From NCBI GenBank assembly GCA_900175165.2, contig FWWN02000697.1, forward strand, positions 62,001-126,000: a stretch of DNA of 64,000 nt, in the 5' to 3' direction. This DNA is from Rhizomucor pusillus (taxonomy: Eukaryota; Mucoromycota; Mucoromycetes; Mucorales; Lichtheimiaceae). Both the position numbers and the translations under genes were made by a program. The notes below the pieces were generated by a model, which was not told the DNA's origin, made no database searches, and saw only the letters and a list, made by a program, of their open reading frames with translations. Positions 38,539 through 48,519 of the stretch are shown one piece after another. Numbering within the stretch: position 1 is the first letter of the stretch; each line of letters starts with the position of its first letter.

Positions 38539-39059
38539 TTGTATGCGCGGGGACACAGACCACCGATAGAGAAGCCTGGGGAGACCCTTTTTTTGTTGTT
38601 ATGCATGCAGCGTGCAAACGGAAGTAAAAAAGAAATGATTGAACTCACTTATTGTTCCATATATCCCTTTATACAATATTAAGGGAATTTCAGTTTAATT
38701 TTAATGTACGGGGAAGGAGTGAGAGAGAGAGAGATCAATTGAAAGTGGACAACGATAAATACAACAACAAGATTGAGCAGTAAGCGGGATAAATGACGGA
38801 GGAGAGAGAGAGACAGAGAGCTCATACCAGCAGGGGACAATAACTGCCAAAATAAGGTGCAACCCTGAAAGCCCGGATGTGAACCCACACAAAATTAAAA
38901 AAAACCAAGGGGTGGAGCTTTTTCTACTCTAACTTTGCGAGATTTTTTTCATTTATCCAACAACGAAACATTCCATCCAGACTACATATATAAAGACTGT
39001 TTTGTCCTTTTGAACTTTCCACTTGTACCTTTCACTTGATCCTCATCCTACTACTAATT
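38539..39059. other. Intergenic region with GA microsatellites and a TATA box
   Basis: It holds the 3' flank of the CaaX-protein gene and the promoter of the RING/RRM gene. Two GA-rich microsatellites lie at about 38719-38733 and 38802-38820. TATATAAAG at 38987-38995 is 65-73 bases upstream of the next ATG. No gene seen. Confidence 0.6.
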
Positions 39060-41015
39060 ATGTATTGCGAATCAGGTATAACGGATGCAATAATGCCAAC
39101 CCTTTTCATGCGATGATAATTCACACACAATGCCACTGCTGCTGCGATAGAATGCATCAAAGACTTTGGCACTGACCCGCGTCCTTCCGACCAGCCATCA
39201 CCGCCTTGGGCTTACCACAGACATTTGCCATCCCCGATTCGGCCACCTACACCCCTCACACCATCCTCTTCCCTCAGTACGGCTGACTCTGGTGGCAGCA
39301 GTAGCAACAGCAGCAGTAACGGTTACTCACTGTTTCAGCGCGATACCAATACTGCATCTTCTTTGGATTGCTGGAACAGCATTCTGCGTAAACATTCTAT
39401 TACCAACGACGGCGGCGACTTTGCAGCCACCTCGCTCTTATCGCCAAACGATGCTACCGTGAACTCTTCATCTACTACATGGCGAAGACAGTCCACATCC
39501 AATCTGCACACTTGTTTGCTATGCTCAAGTCGTTCCTGCAACGTCCAATCATGCGGACATGCAGTATGTGCTGCGTGCCTTGCATCTTATTTGTCTTTGG
39601 GATCCATGGCCTGCCCCGTGTGCCTCCAGGTACGCAATACAAGAAAAGAAGAAGAAGAAAACGCATACTCTTGAGGACATTGTTGGACTGACGTAGAAAG
39701 CGTTTCCCACAGTCAACTCTGGAGACTCAAATCCTGGCGCAACAGGAATGGGACCAGACCGACCGATTGATACCCAGTCTGCAACTAAATCCTCAACATT
39801 TTCTGGCTCCGGCTCCAGCGTATCCCTGTGCGAAACTGACCAACGTAAGAACAAGAGAAGCGATATTTACGATTTGAGCTTTTCGTTAACGTGAGAAAAA
39901 AAACATGAAGATTCCCTGGGATGTATCGCAGAACGATATTCGAAACTTTTTCAGCAACTGCCGAATTCCATCGCTTTCGATCCATGCACAAGCTATCCAC
40001 GTAAGTTACATTATTGCCGACTGCGCAGTGAAAAAGTTCTAACGCTGCCACGCAACAACGAGCAGATCATGATGGACCGAACAACGGGCAAAACACTCTC
40101 TGACGCGTTTGTCGAGTTTGCGAGCCACAGCGATCTTTTGCGGGCTATCGAGACCAGGCATCAAAAGCCGTTGAAAGGCCGCGTGGTCACTGTCACAGAA
40201 TGCTCTCAAGAGGAACTGCTCAAGATAGTGTTTCCGAAATGGCGCGGCCAGTTTTACGGCACTTGTGCTATTCCTCCTGCATCCGAAGTGGTCAAGAACA
40301 TGTCTACCGCCGCTGGTGGAGGTGGCAATGCTTGCCCTCCGTTTGTCACCCGAGAAGAAATCAACTCACTACTGGTCGTATGCAAAAACTACAAGCTCCA
40401 CTTCTCCCGCAAATGCGCTGAGCGGCCGTTTGAGAATATAATCAGCATTGTTGCAAAGTATCCATGGCACCAGGTCGATCTCATATCGCCCATGCACCGC
40501 GATCATATCTTTGAGATGCTTAAACTTTCTATTGGTATGCCTACATTGACACCTGCTTTCATCTTTCGATGTTATCCTTTACTAACATCAATCATTTAGA
40601 ATCTTTAAAGACGCATCTATCCAAGGACTACGTGCAAATTGATCCGACCTTGCTGCAGCGATTAGCTCGAGCCGGTATCATGTGCCCCGCCTTTACTGAT
40701 CGGCAGAAAGTGACGCTGCTGCAGACAGCTCACATCGATTGCCCGACCGATCTTCTTCATCACTTTGTACCAACTCCTTTTGACTATTATCAGCTAGCTG
40801 CAGCGAGTGCCCAATCGCCCTTGCCATCAACAGCGAGGTCAAACGAGTTACTCTTTGCATCTCCGTCTTCTCCGTTTACAGATATGCTCTGCCCACCGTT
40901 ATCACCAATGGGTCCTACCAGCGGTTCATCCCCAGCGAAAATATCGTCACCGCCGGCCCGTACAACACGCGTTCCCAGATCTTCGGACTGTGACAAGAGA
41001 ATCTTGACAGTCTAA
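39060..41015 (+). CDS. RING-finger plus RRM RNA-binding protein
   Basis: Six exons: 39060-39075, 39151-39629, third from 39697, 39896-40000, 40066-40534, 40600-41015. The N-terminus (MYCES + ECIKDFGTDPRP) leads into a Ser/Pro-rich stretch, then a RING-type finger (CLLCSSRSCNVQSCGHAVCA, MACPVC) at about residues 135-165. An RRM resembling hnRNP F-type quasi-RRMs follows (MKIPWDVSQNDIRNFF), with its second half in FVEFASHSDLLRAIETRHQK and KGRVVTVTEC. A conserved helical region comes next, then a Ser/Pro-rich tail. Exon 3 end is unresolved: a donor at 39845 puts the run of eight As out of frame, while one at 39820 keeps 535 residues in frame. Probable role: post-transcriptional regulation with E3 activity. 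Confidence 0.75.
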
Positions 41016-41299
41016 AAGAGCTCGATGCAGAGTATATACATGCTCACGCACACATTATATTTTACATAATATCTCCTAGTATAATTTGCCCGCCTCCCTG
41101 CAGCAGAAAAAGTAAAAGTCATATACATTTTGTGTTTTGGTATATAAATTTCCCTCTCCCGTCCTTCTTCACATTTATCTCTCTTTTCTAACAATGGCAG
41201 CGACTATCTAATTACAAGTCATGTGGTGGAATGCTAGTTTTACATATATATCTATATAAACAAGCTCGCACATTATCAAGCACATCATATTCGAACAAT

Positions 41300-42262
41300 C
41301 TAGTGGCTAAAGTAGCCGGGAAGAATGTATTCGAGCTTCTGAACAGTTTCTGGGTTTCTCTTTTCAACGGCCGTCATGCCAGCGAATTTCATTGATCCCT
41401 TCAAATCAGGCTTCAAGGTATTGGAGCGCACTGCCTTGTCCAGTTCTGGCAGGACTGCCATGAGCAGCGTCTTGGCGTTGCTGGAGTTGTTGATCATGTT
41501 TTGCATGACGGTATCGACAGTCACAGCCTCTTCTTCCTCGCGCCAACAGTCATAGTCAGTGGACATGCAGACCATCTGATAGGCGATCTCAGCTTCGCGT
41601 GCCAATTTTGCTTCAGGCAGGGCAGACATGTTGATGATATCCGCGCCCCAGGAGCGGTACATGTGCGACTCTGCGCGCGTCGAGAACTGAGGGCCTTCCA
41701 TGCACACAGCGGTTTTGTTGCGATGGATCTTTGCACCGTACTGAAGCACGTGCTGCTGTGCGTAGACGAGATCTGCGATCCCGGCATGGAACGGGTCAGC
41801 GAATCCGGCGTGCGCAACCAATCCATTTCCAAAGAAGGTCGACGGACGCAAACCGCGCGTTCGATCGATAAGCTGGTCGGGTAAGACAAAGTCGCACGGA
41901 GGAATCTCCTCACGCAGTGAGCCTACAGCGGAGAATGCGAGGATGGCCTCGACACCCAAGTGCTTGAGCGCCGCAATGTTGGCACGTACAGGAACCTCGG
42001 TCGGCGTCAAGTAATGTCCACGACCGTGACGAGCCAAGAACGCAATCTTGGTGCCGCTAGGAAGTTTGGCAATCGTAATCTTGTCGCTCGGGAAACCCCA
42101 AGGCTACGAAGTTAAAAGTTTAGCGCCGGAACAACCGTTCCTGCCCACACCTTATCGACTTACAGTTTCAGGATGAACTTCCTCGACAAACTCGAGATTG
42201 TCGAGGTGGTAGAGTCCAGAGCCACCAATAACTGCAATCTTGACGTCGTGCTTCTCAGCCAT
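41300..42262 (-). CDS. MEU1: S-methyl-5'-thioadenosine phosphorylase
   Basis: This enzyme cleaves methylthioadenosine with phosphate to adenine and methylthioribose-1-phosphate in the methionine salvage pathway, clearing the by-product of polyamine synthesis. Exons 42262-42164 and 42103-41300 give 300 residues. The phosphate-binding start is IAVIGGSGLYHLDNL, followed by PWGFPSDKI, FLARHGRGHYLTPTEVP and the purine-site regions FSAVGSLREEIPP and CMEGPQFSTRAESHMYRSWG. The block GADIINMSALPEAKLAREAE is the PNP/MTAP family signature, and STDYDCW supplies the adenine-selective Asp. Length and motif order fit the trimeric eukaryotic enzyme. It is convergent with the RING/RRM gene. Confidence 0.96.
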
Positions 42263-42893
42263 GATAAGGGACGAGACTATAATAGTAGTAGCAATAACGA
42301 ACGGTGCCTTTGAAAAATTGAACGTCCCAGTCACACATTTCTCGGCCCTGCTGCTGGCTGGTTGAAAGAGCCCCGACACCGGAACCCGCAGATCAACTTT
42401 TTTTTCCTGTGTTGCTTGCTTGACCCTGGAACCTGGAACTCTAACAAAGTTATGCAATGGCACTAGCAGGAGTATATGCAGGAACACGCGAACATTTAGA
42501 TCAGCCCGCACATACCGGCGTATTGTCCGCGCCCTCTTCCTTCTGTCTTTGGATTAGACTAACTCTCTGAGATCAACGAAGAACCCTGCTGTGCGACAAA
42601 GATAGAGACAAAGAGATGTCGACCTTACATTATCTGTCAAAAAGATTCCGAGACTACCTGGTAACACATTAATCTAGATGAAGAATATCTCCATTTAAGG
42701 CACATTCCGCTTGTTGATCGATCATATTTTACTTTATCCGTGTCTTTTTTTTTACTCAATGGAAACGTCTATCTGATAAAGCGTAGATCTGATCAAGGCG
42801 GGTATCCTGTTGTTACTGTGGCAACTCCGTCGGCTGCAATAGTTCATAAATCAACCAAACAAGGTAAAGGTTTTTCAGGTGTTGTTTGCTTCA
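42263..42893. other. Divergent promoter region between MEU1 and the ferric-reductase gene
   Basis: No gene seen. The 630 bases separate two divergent starts and must contain both promoters and leaders. Minus-strand frames near 42300-42511 are in the MEU1 leader and have no family features. Confidence 0.5.
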
Positions 42894-44635
42894 ATGGAGC
42901 CACTAAACACTAGCAAGGATTTCCACAAATGTGGATTGGTCTATGCATTTACATTCTGGGCTTTGTTTGCAGTCTACTGCATTTACTATCAAATCCAGAC
43001 TTATTGCATCTGGCTACATCGACGTTCCAACGATAAGAGCAAGAAGAAACGCATCCCTTCAATCCATGCGTACGTCCCGAGGTTCCTGAACCGCGTTGTC
43101 AAGATCCCTTTCATTACCGAATTCATCGAAGTCAAGCACATCATCGGCCTCTTCCTGTTTATGGGTCTCAATGTCGTCTTTATTATTTTTTCTCCATTTC
43201 AGGTCGAAGCTGGCTCAACCTGGACTCTCCAAAGCGTAGGCTTAATGGATCGCCGCGCTGCATACGTCGGCATGGTGAATTGGAGTTTTGTCTTTGTCCT
43301 GGGCACTCGAAATACTGTGGTCACTCGTATGTCTGGCTTGACGTTTGAATCTCTTATTCCTTTCCACCGTTGGATTGCAAGAATCGGCTGGTGCGAATTC
43401 ATGACTCACTTTGTCTGGCGAATGTAAGTTTGATTACGCGAAATTTGAAGCTCAAGTTTATATATTTATTTTTCTGTTTTTTTTTTCTTAGTATGAGAGG
43501 TTACGAAAAGTCTGGTACTGCCCGCGGTGCTCTTTTCCTTGACATCGAACAAGGTACCGGCACAGTCGCGATGATTGGCTTCTTTATCCTTTTCATTACC
43601 TCATTTGAATGGATCCGCCGAAGAATTTTCTGGTTCTTTTACGTCTGTCACATTGTTGGTATCATCGTCGCTATCATCGCTTCATGCTGGCACGAAGTTG
43701 GATGTTTCTACTACTTTATTCCCGCCGTTCTTCTTTGGTTCTTTGACCGCGTATGGCGCTCCTTCCAATCGTGGTGTATTCGCACAGAAACATTACGCAC
43801 TGAAGTCCACGGCGAAGTGGTTGCCATCGACTTCAAGTACGATCTTCTTTCCCACTACCGCCCGGGACAGTATGTCTTTGTTTCCATGGTCGATCGTGCA
43901 AAGAATGCTCTTTGGCAATACACTCAGTGGCACCCGTTTACCATCTCTGCTGCATCGCGCTCCAAAAAGGAAGCATCTGTGCACATCAAGGCTCTCGGTG
44001 ACAAGACAAAAGCTATCGCTCAGGCACTTCGGGATCAACGTCGCATGAACATTCGGGTAGACGGCATGTATGGTCCGCGTCTCATGTATCAAGACCATCC
44101 AACAATTTTGCTCTTTGCAGCCGGTATCGGTATCACTCCCGCTCTCACCTTGATCACCGATTGTGTAAACAAGCGATCTGCAGGAGCACGCGGCATCGTG
44201 ACTGAGCGTGTTCATCTCGTGTGGGCCGTCCGTCAAATCAGTAAGTGAATATCATGTGTCACCGGTTCCTGAATTATTTGATCTGAAACATCTTATTTTT
44301 TATCAGATGAAGTTGAGCCATTCATGGAAACGATCGTGGGCTGGTATACCAGCTGCCAAGAAGCAGCATTCCCCATCAAGATCTACCTGGATTTGTATGT
44401 CACGCAAAGCAAAGAGACCGTCAAGGATCATTGGCTGTATGGTTTCCAAGAATGCACGATCACGTATGGTCGGCGACCGGACATTGGACAATGTATGGAA
44501 GAAATCCAGACCAAATTAAGCGACGCAGATGATGTCTGGGTCCATACCTGCGGCTCCAACCAGTTTATGAGCCAGGTCATCAACGAGGCTGTCAAGCGTC
44601 ACTGGCATCATCATCACGAAACCTTTGAATTTTAG
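42894..44635 (+). CDS. Ferric reductase / NADPH oxidase-type flavocytochrome b
   Basis: This is an integral membrane oxidoreductase moving electrons from NADPH through FAD and two haems to an acceptor outside the cytosol. Exons 42894-43423, 43492-44240 and 44307-44635 give 535 residues. The two haem-binding pairs are clear: His-X13-His in HRWIARIGWCEFMTH (about residue 158) and again in HIVGIIVAIIASCWH (about 230). The FAD motif is HPFTISA; NADPH motifs are LFAAGIGITPALTL and the C-terminal VHTCGSNQFMSQV. GMYGPR belongs to the same domain. There is no EF-hand or p67-type region. Ferric reductase is likelier than a superoxide-making NOX, but sequence alone does not separate them; the next gene downstream is a GATA factor. 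Confidence 0.9.
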
Positions 44636-44870
44636 GTTAAAAAAATAGGATAGAGCATATATAGATCCCTCCCATTTGTAGATAAAATGTTCAATAAATC
44701 ATGAAAAAATTCCCCACCGCCACGAGACGGACGGTACTCTTGTTCCCCCCCCCGAAAAAAAGATCTGATAAGATGGACACCCCCAAAAATTACAATCTTT
44801 CTTCCTCTATTGTACACCTTCCTCTTTCACAACATTAATCGTTTCTCGTGACTCTGGGCAAAGACGCCTA

Positions 44871-45134
44871 ATGGCACCGCTTGTTCTCAAGGTTAAAGGC
44901 CATGAGGAAATCTTCTCGCCCCTGAGGGGCATGGACTCTGAGGACGAGCTGAGCCAAGCATGGCTGGTATGCAGTAAGGTCAAGCGTGCTTTGGAAAACG
45001 GCTCAAGGCTCGAGAACCTCTCATGGCGCATGTGGAATTGTCGTCGGCTTAAGAATCGCAAGAGCCTAGAGGATCAGTTTATGACATTGGCAGATCCGAT
45101 CGTCATTCAACACGAGAACCACCAACAGAGCTGG

Positions 45135-45183
<49 letters not shown>

Positions 45184-45611
45184 TACACACCCCAGCTGCA
45201 GCACAGCAACCAGTCGTTGACAATCTTATGCAAACAACTTTTTGTATGGACTTTGGCCAGTTTTTCGGCTCATTTAATCAGACAACTACGCCACAGTGGC
45301 CTGTTGATATTGGATATGACTACAATTATGACAATGTTCTCGCACACCGTATGGCGTCATTCTCTATGCACACACCTACAGCGTCACCGCTAGAATTGCA
45401 TCCACCCAGCTTTCCACAGCACGATGCAATGTATGTTTCTACCGAAAAATGTTTATCGCCGCCACCTTCCTATTCTTCGAGTTCCATCGCACATTCTAGT
45501 TCAGGAGCGTCGCCTGCACTCAATATATATCATGAGCAAAGTATAAATACGCCGCCTCAGAACCAGCAACAGACGACGACCCACCATCACCACCACCATC
45601 ATAATCATCAT

Positions 45612-45643
<32 letters not shown>

Positions 45644-46711
45644 ACAACATCATCATCATCACCACACTCAGCATCCAGCACAGCAAACACATCAACAATC
45701 TCCGTAAGTTGCATCAGATAAAGCATGTCCTCAAATTTGCATGGGACCATTGATTAACTATTCCTGTCGGTGTCTCTAGATTCTCACCGACACCACCAAC
45801 ACATGGCATCTCGCTACCGCAAATACTGAACTTGCTGGAGGAGACTGGAATGTACGACGGTGATCCAGCGGACAAGGGCAGCTCAAGTAATTTTGTGCAA
45901 CCACAGCAGCAGCGTTCGGCTGCTGCTCCCCGCCCGAAGCAGCAGATACAGGTGGAGCAGGATGAAGATGATGATGAAGACGATGAAGACGATGACGACG
46001 ACAGCAGCGACGATGAACCCGAGTGCACCAACTGCGGTGCTACGTCTACTCCGTTGTGGCGACGATCTGCCGAGGATGAACTTTTATGCAACGCCTGTGG
46101 CTTATAGTAAGTGGGATGATTTTCTGTTATCTGATCCGGACTTCGATCTGACAAGAACAACGCACACATCAGTGAAAAACTGCACAATGCTCCTCGACCC
46201 AAGTCGTTGCGCCCTAATCGACCACCAAAGGAACCGCCTTCAGACTCAACACCCAAGTTTACATGCTCCAATTGCGGAACTACGACTACACCTCTGTGGC
46301 GACGCGACAAGCAAGGTCTGCCTCTATGCAACGCTTGTGGTTTATAGTAAGTTTTTCTGGATTCCTCCAAAAAAAATAATAGTTGATGAACATACAAACT
46401 CACACTTACTCTATCTTTGCAGTCTCAAGCTACATCAGGAAAAACGACCGCTATCTATGAAAAGCGATACGATCAAGAAACGGCATAGGTACGAGAGTGA
46501 CCGACTAAAGAAGAAAGGAAAACGGAAAGCGAAGAAACGTCAAAAGCTCCAGAAAGAAAGTGCTGCTCAAGCAGTGCCAGCAGCGACGACTGCTACAGCG
46601 ACACCGCTGACTGCTGCAGCAGCACTGACACCACCGGTGCAACCTCAGATAGCGACACCTGATCTGTGTGACGGTAGTTGCATAAGTGGTCCGGGAGCCT
46701 TCAACTTTTGA
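44871..46711 (+). CDS. GATA transcription factor with two tandem zinc fingers
   Basis: Four exons (44871-45703, 45780-46106, 46173-46346, 46423-46711) give 540 residues. Near the N-terminus ENLSWRMWN resembles the short conserved block found in fungal nitrogen-type GATA factors. Long Gln and His runs follow, then an acidic stretch ([20 protein letters not shown]) directly before finger 1 ([14 protein letters not shown]...LLCNAC, Cys360-Cys384). Finger 2 ([14 protein letters not shown]...PLCNAC, Cys418-Cys442) comes after only 33 residues. Both are C-X2-C-X17-C-X2-C. Introns cut both fingers at the same place, after GLY, suggesting internal duplication. A basic tail follows. There is no Cys-rich region between fingers, so it is not a typical SreA/Sre1 iron repressor. 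Confidence 0.92.
45134..45183 (+). repeat. CAG/CAA trinucleotide run (polyglutamine) in the GATA gene
   Basis: About sixteen consecutive Gln codons, mixed CAG and CAA, inside exon 1. A second run of about twelve Gln codons flanked by His codons lies at 45598-45665. Both are candidates for length variation between strains. Confidence 0.9.
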
Positions 46712-47431
46712 TGAAATTATAGATCAGCTGTACATTTATCGAAAACGCCTCGAGGATATATTAGCCGGCCCAACTGTAACAAGTTTTTTCTTTTTATGCA
46801 GAAAGTTCCAAGATTTTTGTTTATAAGCTCAAGGAATGCTCACGTTTCTGATAAGCACATACAATTCAATATATATGACTCTAGTTCGAAAAGTCTGTAA
46901 AGCACCCCCTAGCGCCTCCTATGGATAAAAACATCCCTCTCTATTGCATATAAACGAAGAATTACACACAGAAAATAATGTTTTTACATGCTTAAGTTTC
47001 CTGTATACTTTTATTTTTGCATTTTTCTGCTGATTTCGCGCAGTAGGAGACTGATGAAAAAGATCTTGCTATGTAACCTCCGATAGTGCTAAGGTATTAG
47101 CGGGATTCGACGCAGAGGAACCTTTGTTGCCAAGTGAATAGAGCCAGAAATAATACAGTGGATTTGCCAAAGGATAGTTTAGGGAGACTGCTGATTAATT
47201 GCCGGCAGAGAACGACAATATTGAGCGACAATGGGTAGCCATGTGCGGCCTACTACATACCTTCGCGTCTCATAACTCCCAAGATGGCAACACAGTTTCA
47301 AGTTCCATCCTTATGCATGTAATGAACAAAGAAATGAACAGCATATATGGTTTGCAAGCGCATATGTCGAAGCAAAATCATTTATGTATTGGTAACAAGT
47401 TGAAATTTGCAATGATATGAACGACAGGTGA
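46712..47431. other. 0.7-kb intergenic region, no gene recognised
   Basis: It is the 3' flank of both the GATA gene (plus) and the small ISG12-like gene (minus). One frame of 73 codons at 47199-47420 has no features. Confidence 0.45.
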
Positions 47432-47661
47432 CTACGGGGTAAGGGGAGACATTGCCATTGCTTGAACTCCTGAAAAGATCGATCCAGCGGCGACATTTCC
47501 CACAAACGACTGCGCGCTGGCTGCAAGGCTGGCTGCAGCGGGTCCAGTAGATGTAAACCCTACGACCGGGAGAAGAATGGAAGAACCTAGGCCTCCTGTA
47601 CTCCTGCACCAACGACTATAGCTCCTAAGGCGGTTACGGCGATGTACGAAATGATACCCAT
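47432..47661 (-). pseudogene. ISG12/IFI6-like small hydrophobic protein, apparently frameshifted
   Basis: The ATG at 47661 opens a frame reading MGIISYIAVTALGAIVVGAG, a glycine/alanine-rich hydrophobic start typical of the ISG12/IFI6/IFI27 family, but it stops after about 24 codons. Another frame, overlapping from there, continues with LLPVVGFTSTGPAAASLAAS and NVAAGSIFSGVQAMAM, the family's hallmark second half, and stops at 47432. Joining them needs a two-base skip or one added base near 47600. No ordinary intron fits the interval. So either the gene is broken, the base calls contain an indel, or an unusual splice is used. In animals the family acts at mitochondrial or ER membranes. Confidence 0.6.
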
Positions 47662-47853
47662 GGTGAAGTTTTGCGGTAGAGAAAGAGGTGCAGAGTAACT
47701 GCAACGGGATGCTTTCCGGTTTTTATTAGTGCGCTTATGCAGCAGCTTGTTTTCATTGATGAAACCAAGTCCGTGTGTTCGGGGAATGGAAATCGCCTTG
47801 TTTCTCCCCCCTTTCTTTCATTTTTGATTACACTGTGGGTGAATGCACACGAC

Positions 47854-48476
47854 ATGGAGAAAATACTGAATCAAGACCTGGATAAAGACGAGTACTATCG
47901 AATTTTGAACTGTTTTTCTTCAAGCAATGTAGGCAAGATAAAACCATCATCTCAATGTTATTTGGTCTCTGGTATTATGTTTTTTTTTTTCTCACGCCCA
48001 GCTCCTCGCTTGCAGCAAAATCAAATACGAGCAGAATACAAGCGGTTGGCGCTGCAGTATCACCCAGACAAAAACAAGGGCCACACAGAGCAGTATCAGA
48101 AGATTCAGGAGGCATACGATGTTCTCGGGGACCCAGAGCGTCGCGCTGTGTATGACCGATGGCGTCAGAGTGGGTTAGCAGTCCCGTTTGCCGACTATCT
48201 CCAAACAGCCTCGTTGTCGCAAGCAAGTATCTCCAGGCAGCAATGTCTTTAATAGGATTCCTAATCATTTTGACAACACTTTAGACAATTCACTGGCATG
48301 TGCCGCCAAAGATGCCATTGGGCCTGACGGAAAGCGGCGAGACATCCTCCAAACCGACGTATACCTCCTCGTCCGCAGCGCCCTACACCAGAGAGAAGCC
48401 TAGCCGACCAACATCCTTTTGGGCGTTCAATAAGAGCGATGATTTATATGCAAGATTTCGAGAGTATCAACTATAA
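47854..48476 (+). CDS. DNAJC12-like J-domain co-chaperone
   Basis: This small Hsp70 co-chaperone has 157 residues from exons 47854-47928, 48016-48222 and 48285-48476. MEKILNQDLDKDEYYRIL starts the J domain right at the N-terminus; the HPD motif is in LALQYHPDKNKGH, and helix IV ends in YDRWRQSGLAVPF. The C-terminal part (TIHWHVPPK, then KSDDLYARFREYQL at the very end) matches DNAJC12, whose own C-terminus ends in a similar aromatic/charged block. DNAJC12 in animals assists aromatic amino acid hydroxylases. The second intron has a GC donor (GCAAGT at 48223); with a GT donor three bases on, the tail frame is lost. The start lies 192 bases from the divergent ISG12-like gene. Confidence 0.83.
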
Positions 48477-48519
48477 GCGATATACACATATCCATCCATA
48501 TATGCGGCTCCCAAAGCTA

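Noticed and set aside
45134..45183. CAG/CAA run considered as a CRISPR-like or structural repeat
   Set aside because: It is an in-frame polyglutamine tract with no spacers.
45501..46403. Antisense frames rich in Leu/Met/Val or Ser opposite the GATA gene
   Set aside because: They mirror the CAG/CAA/CAT codon runs and acidic repeats of the GATA gene.
44871..46711. Assignment of the GATA factor as the iron regulator SreA/Sre1
   Set aside because: The Cys-rich region between fingers is missing and the spacing is too short.
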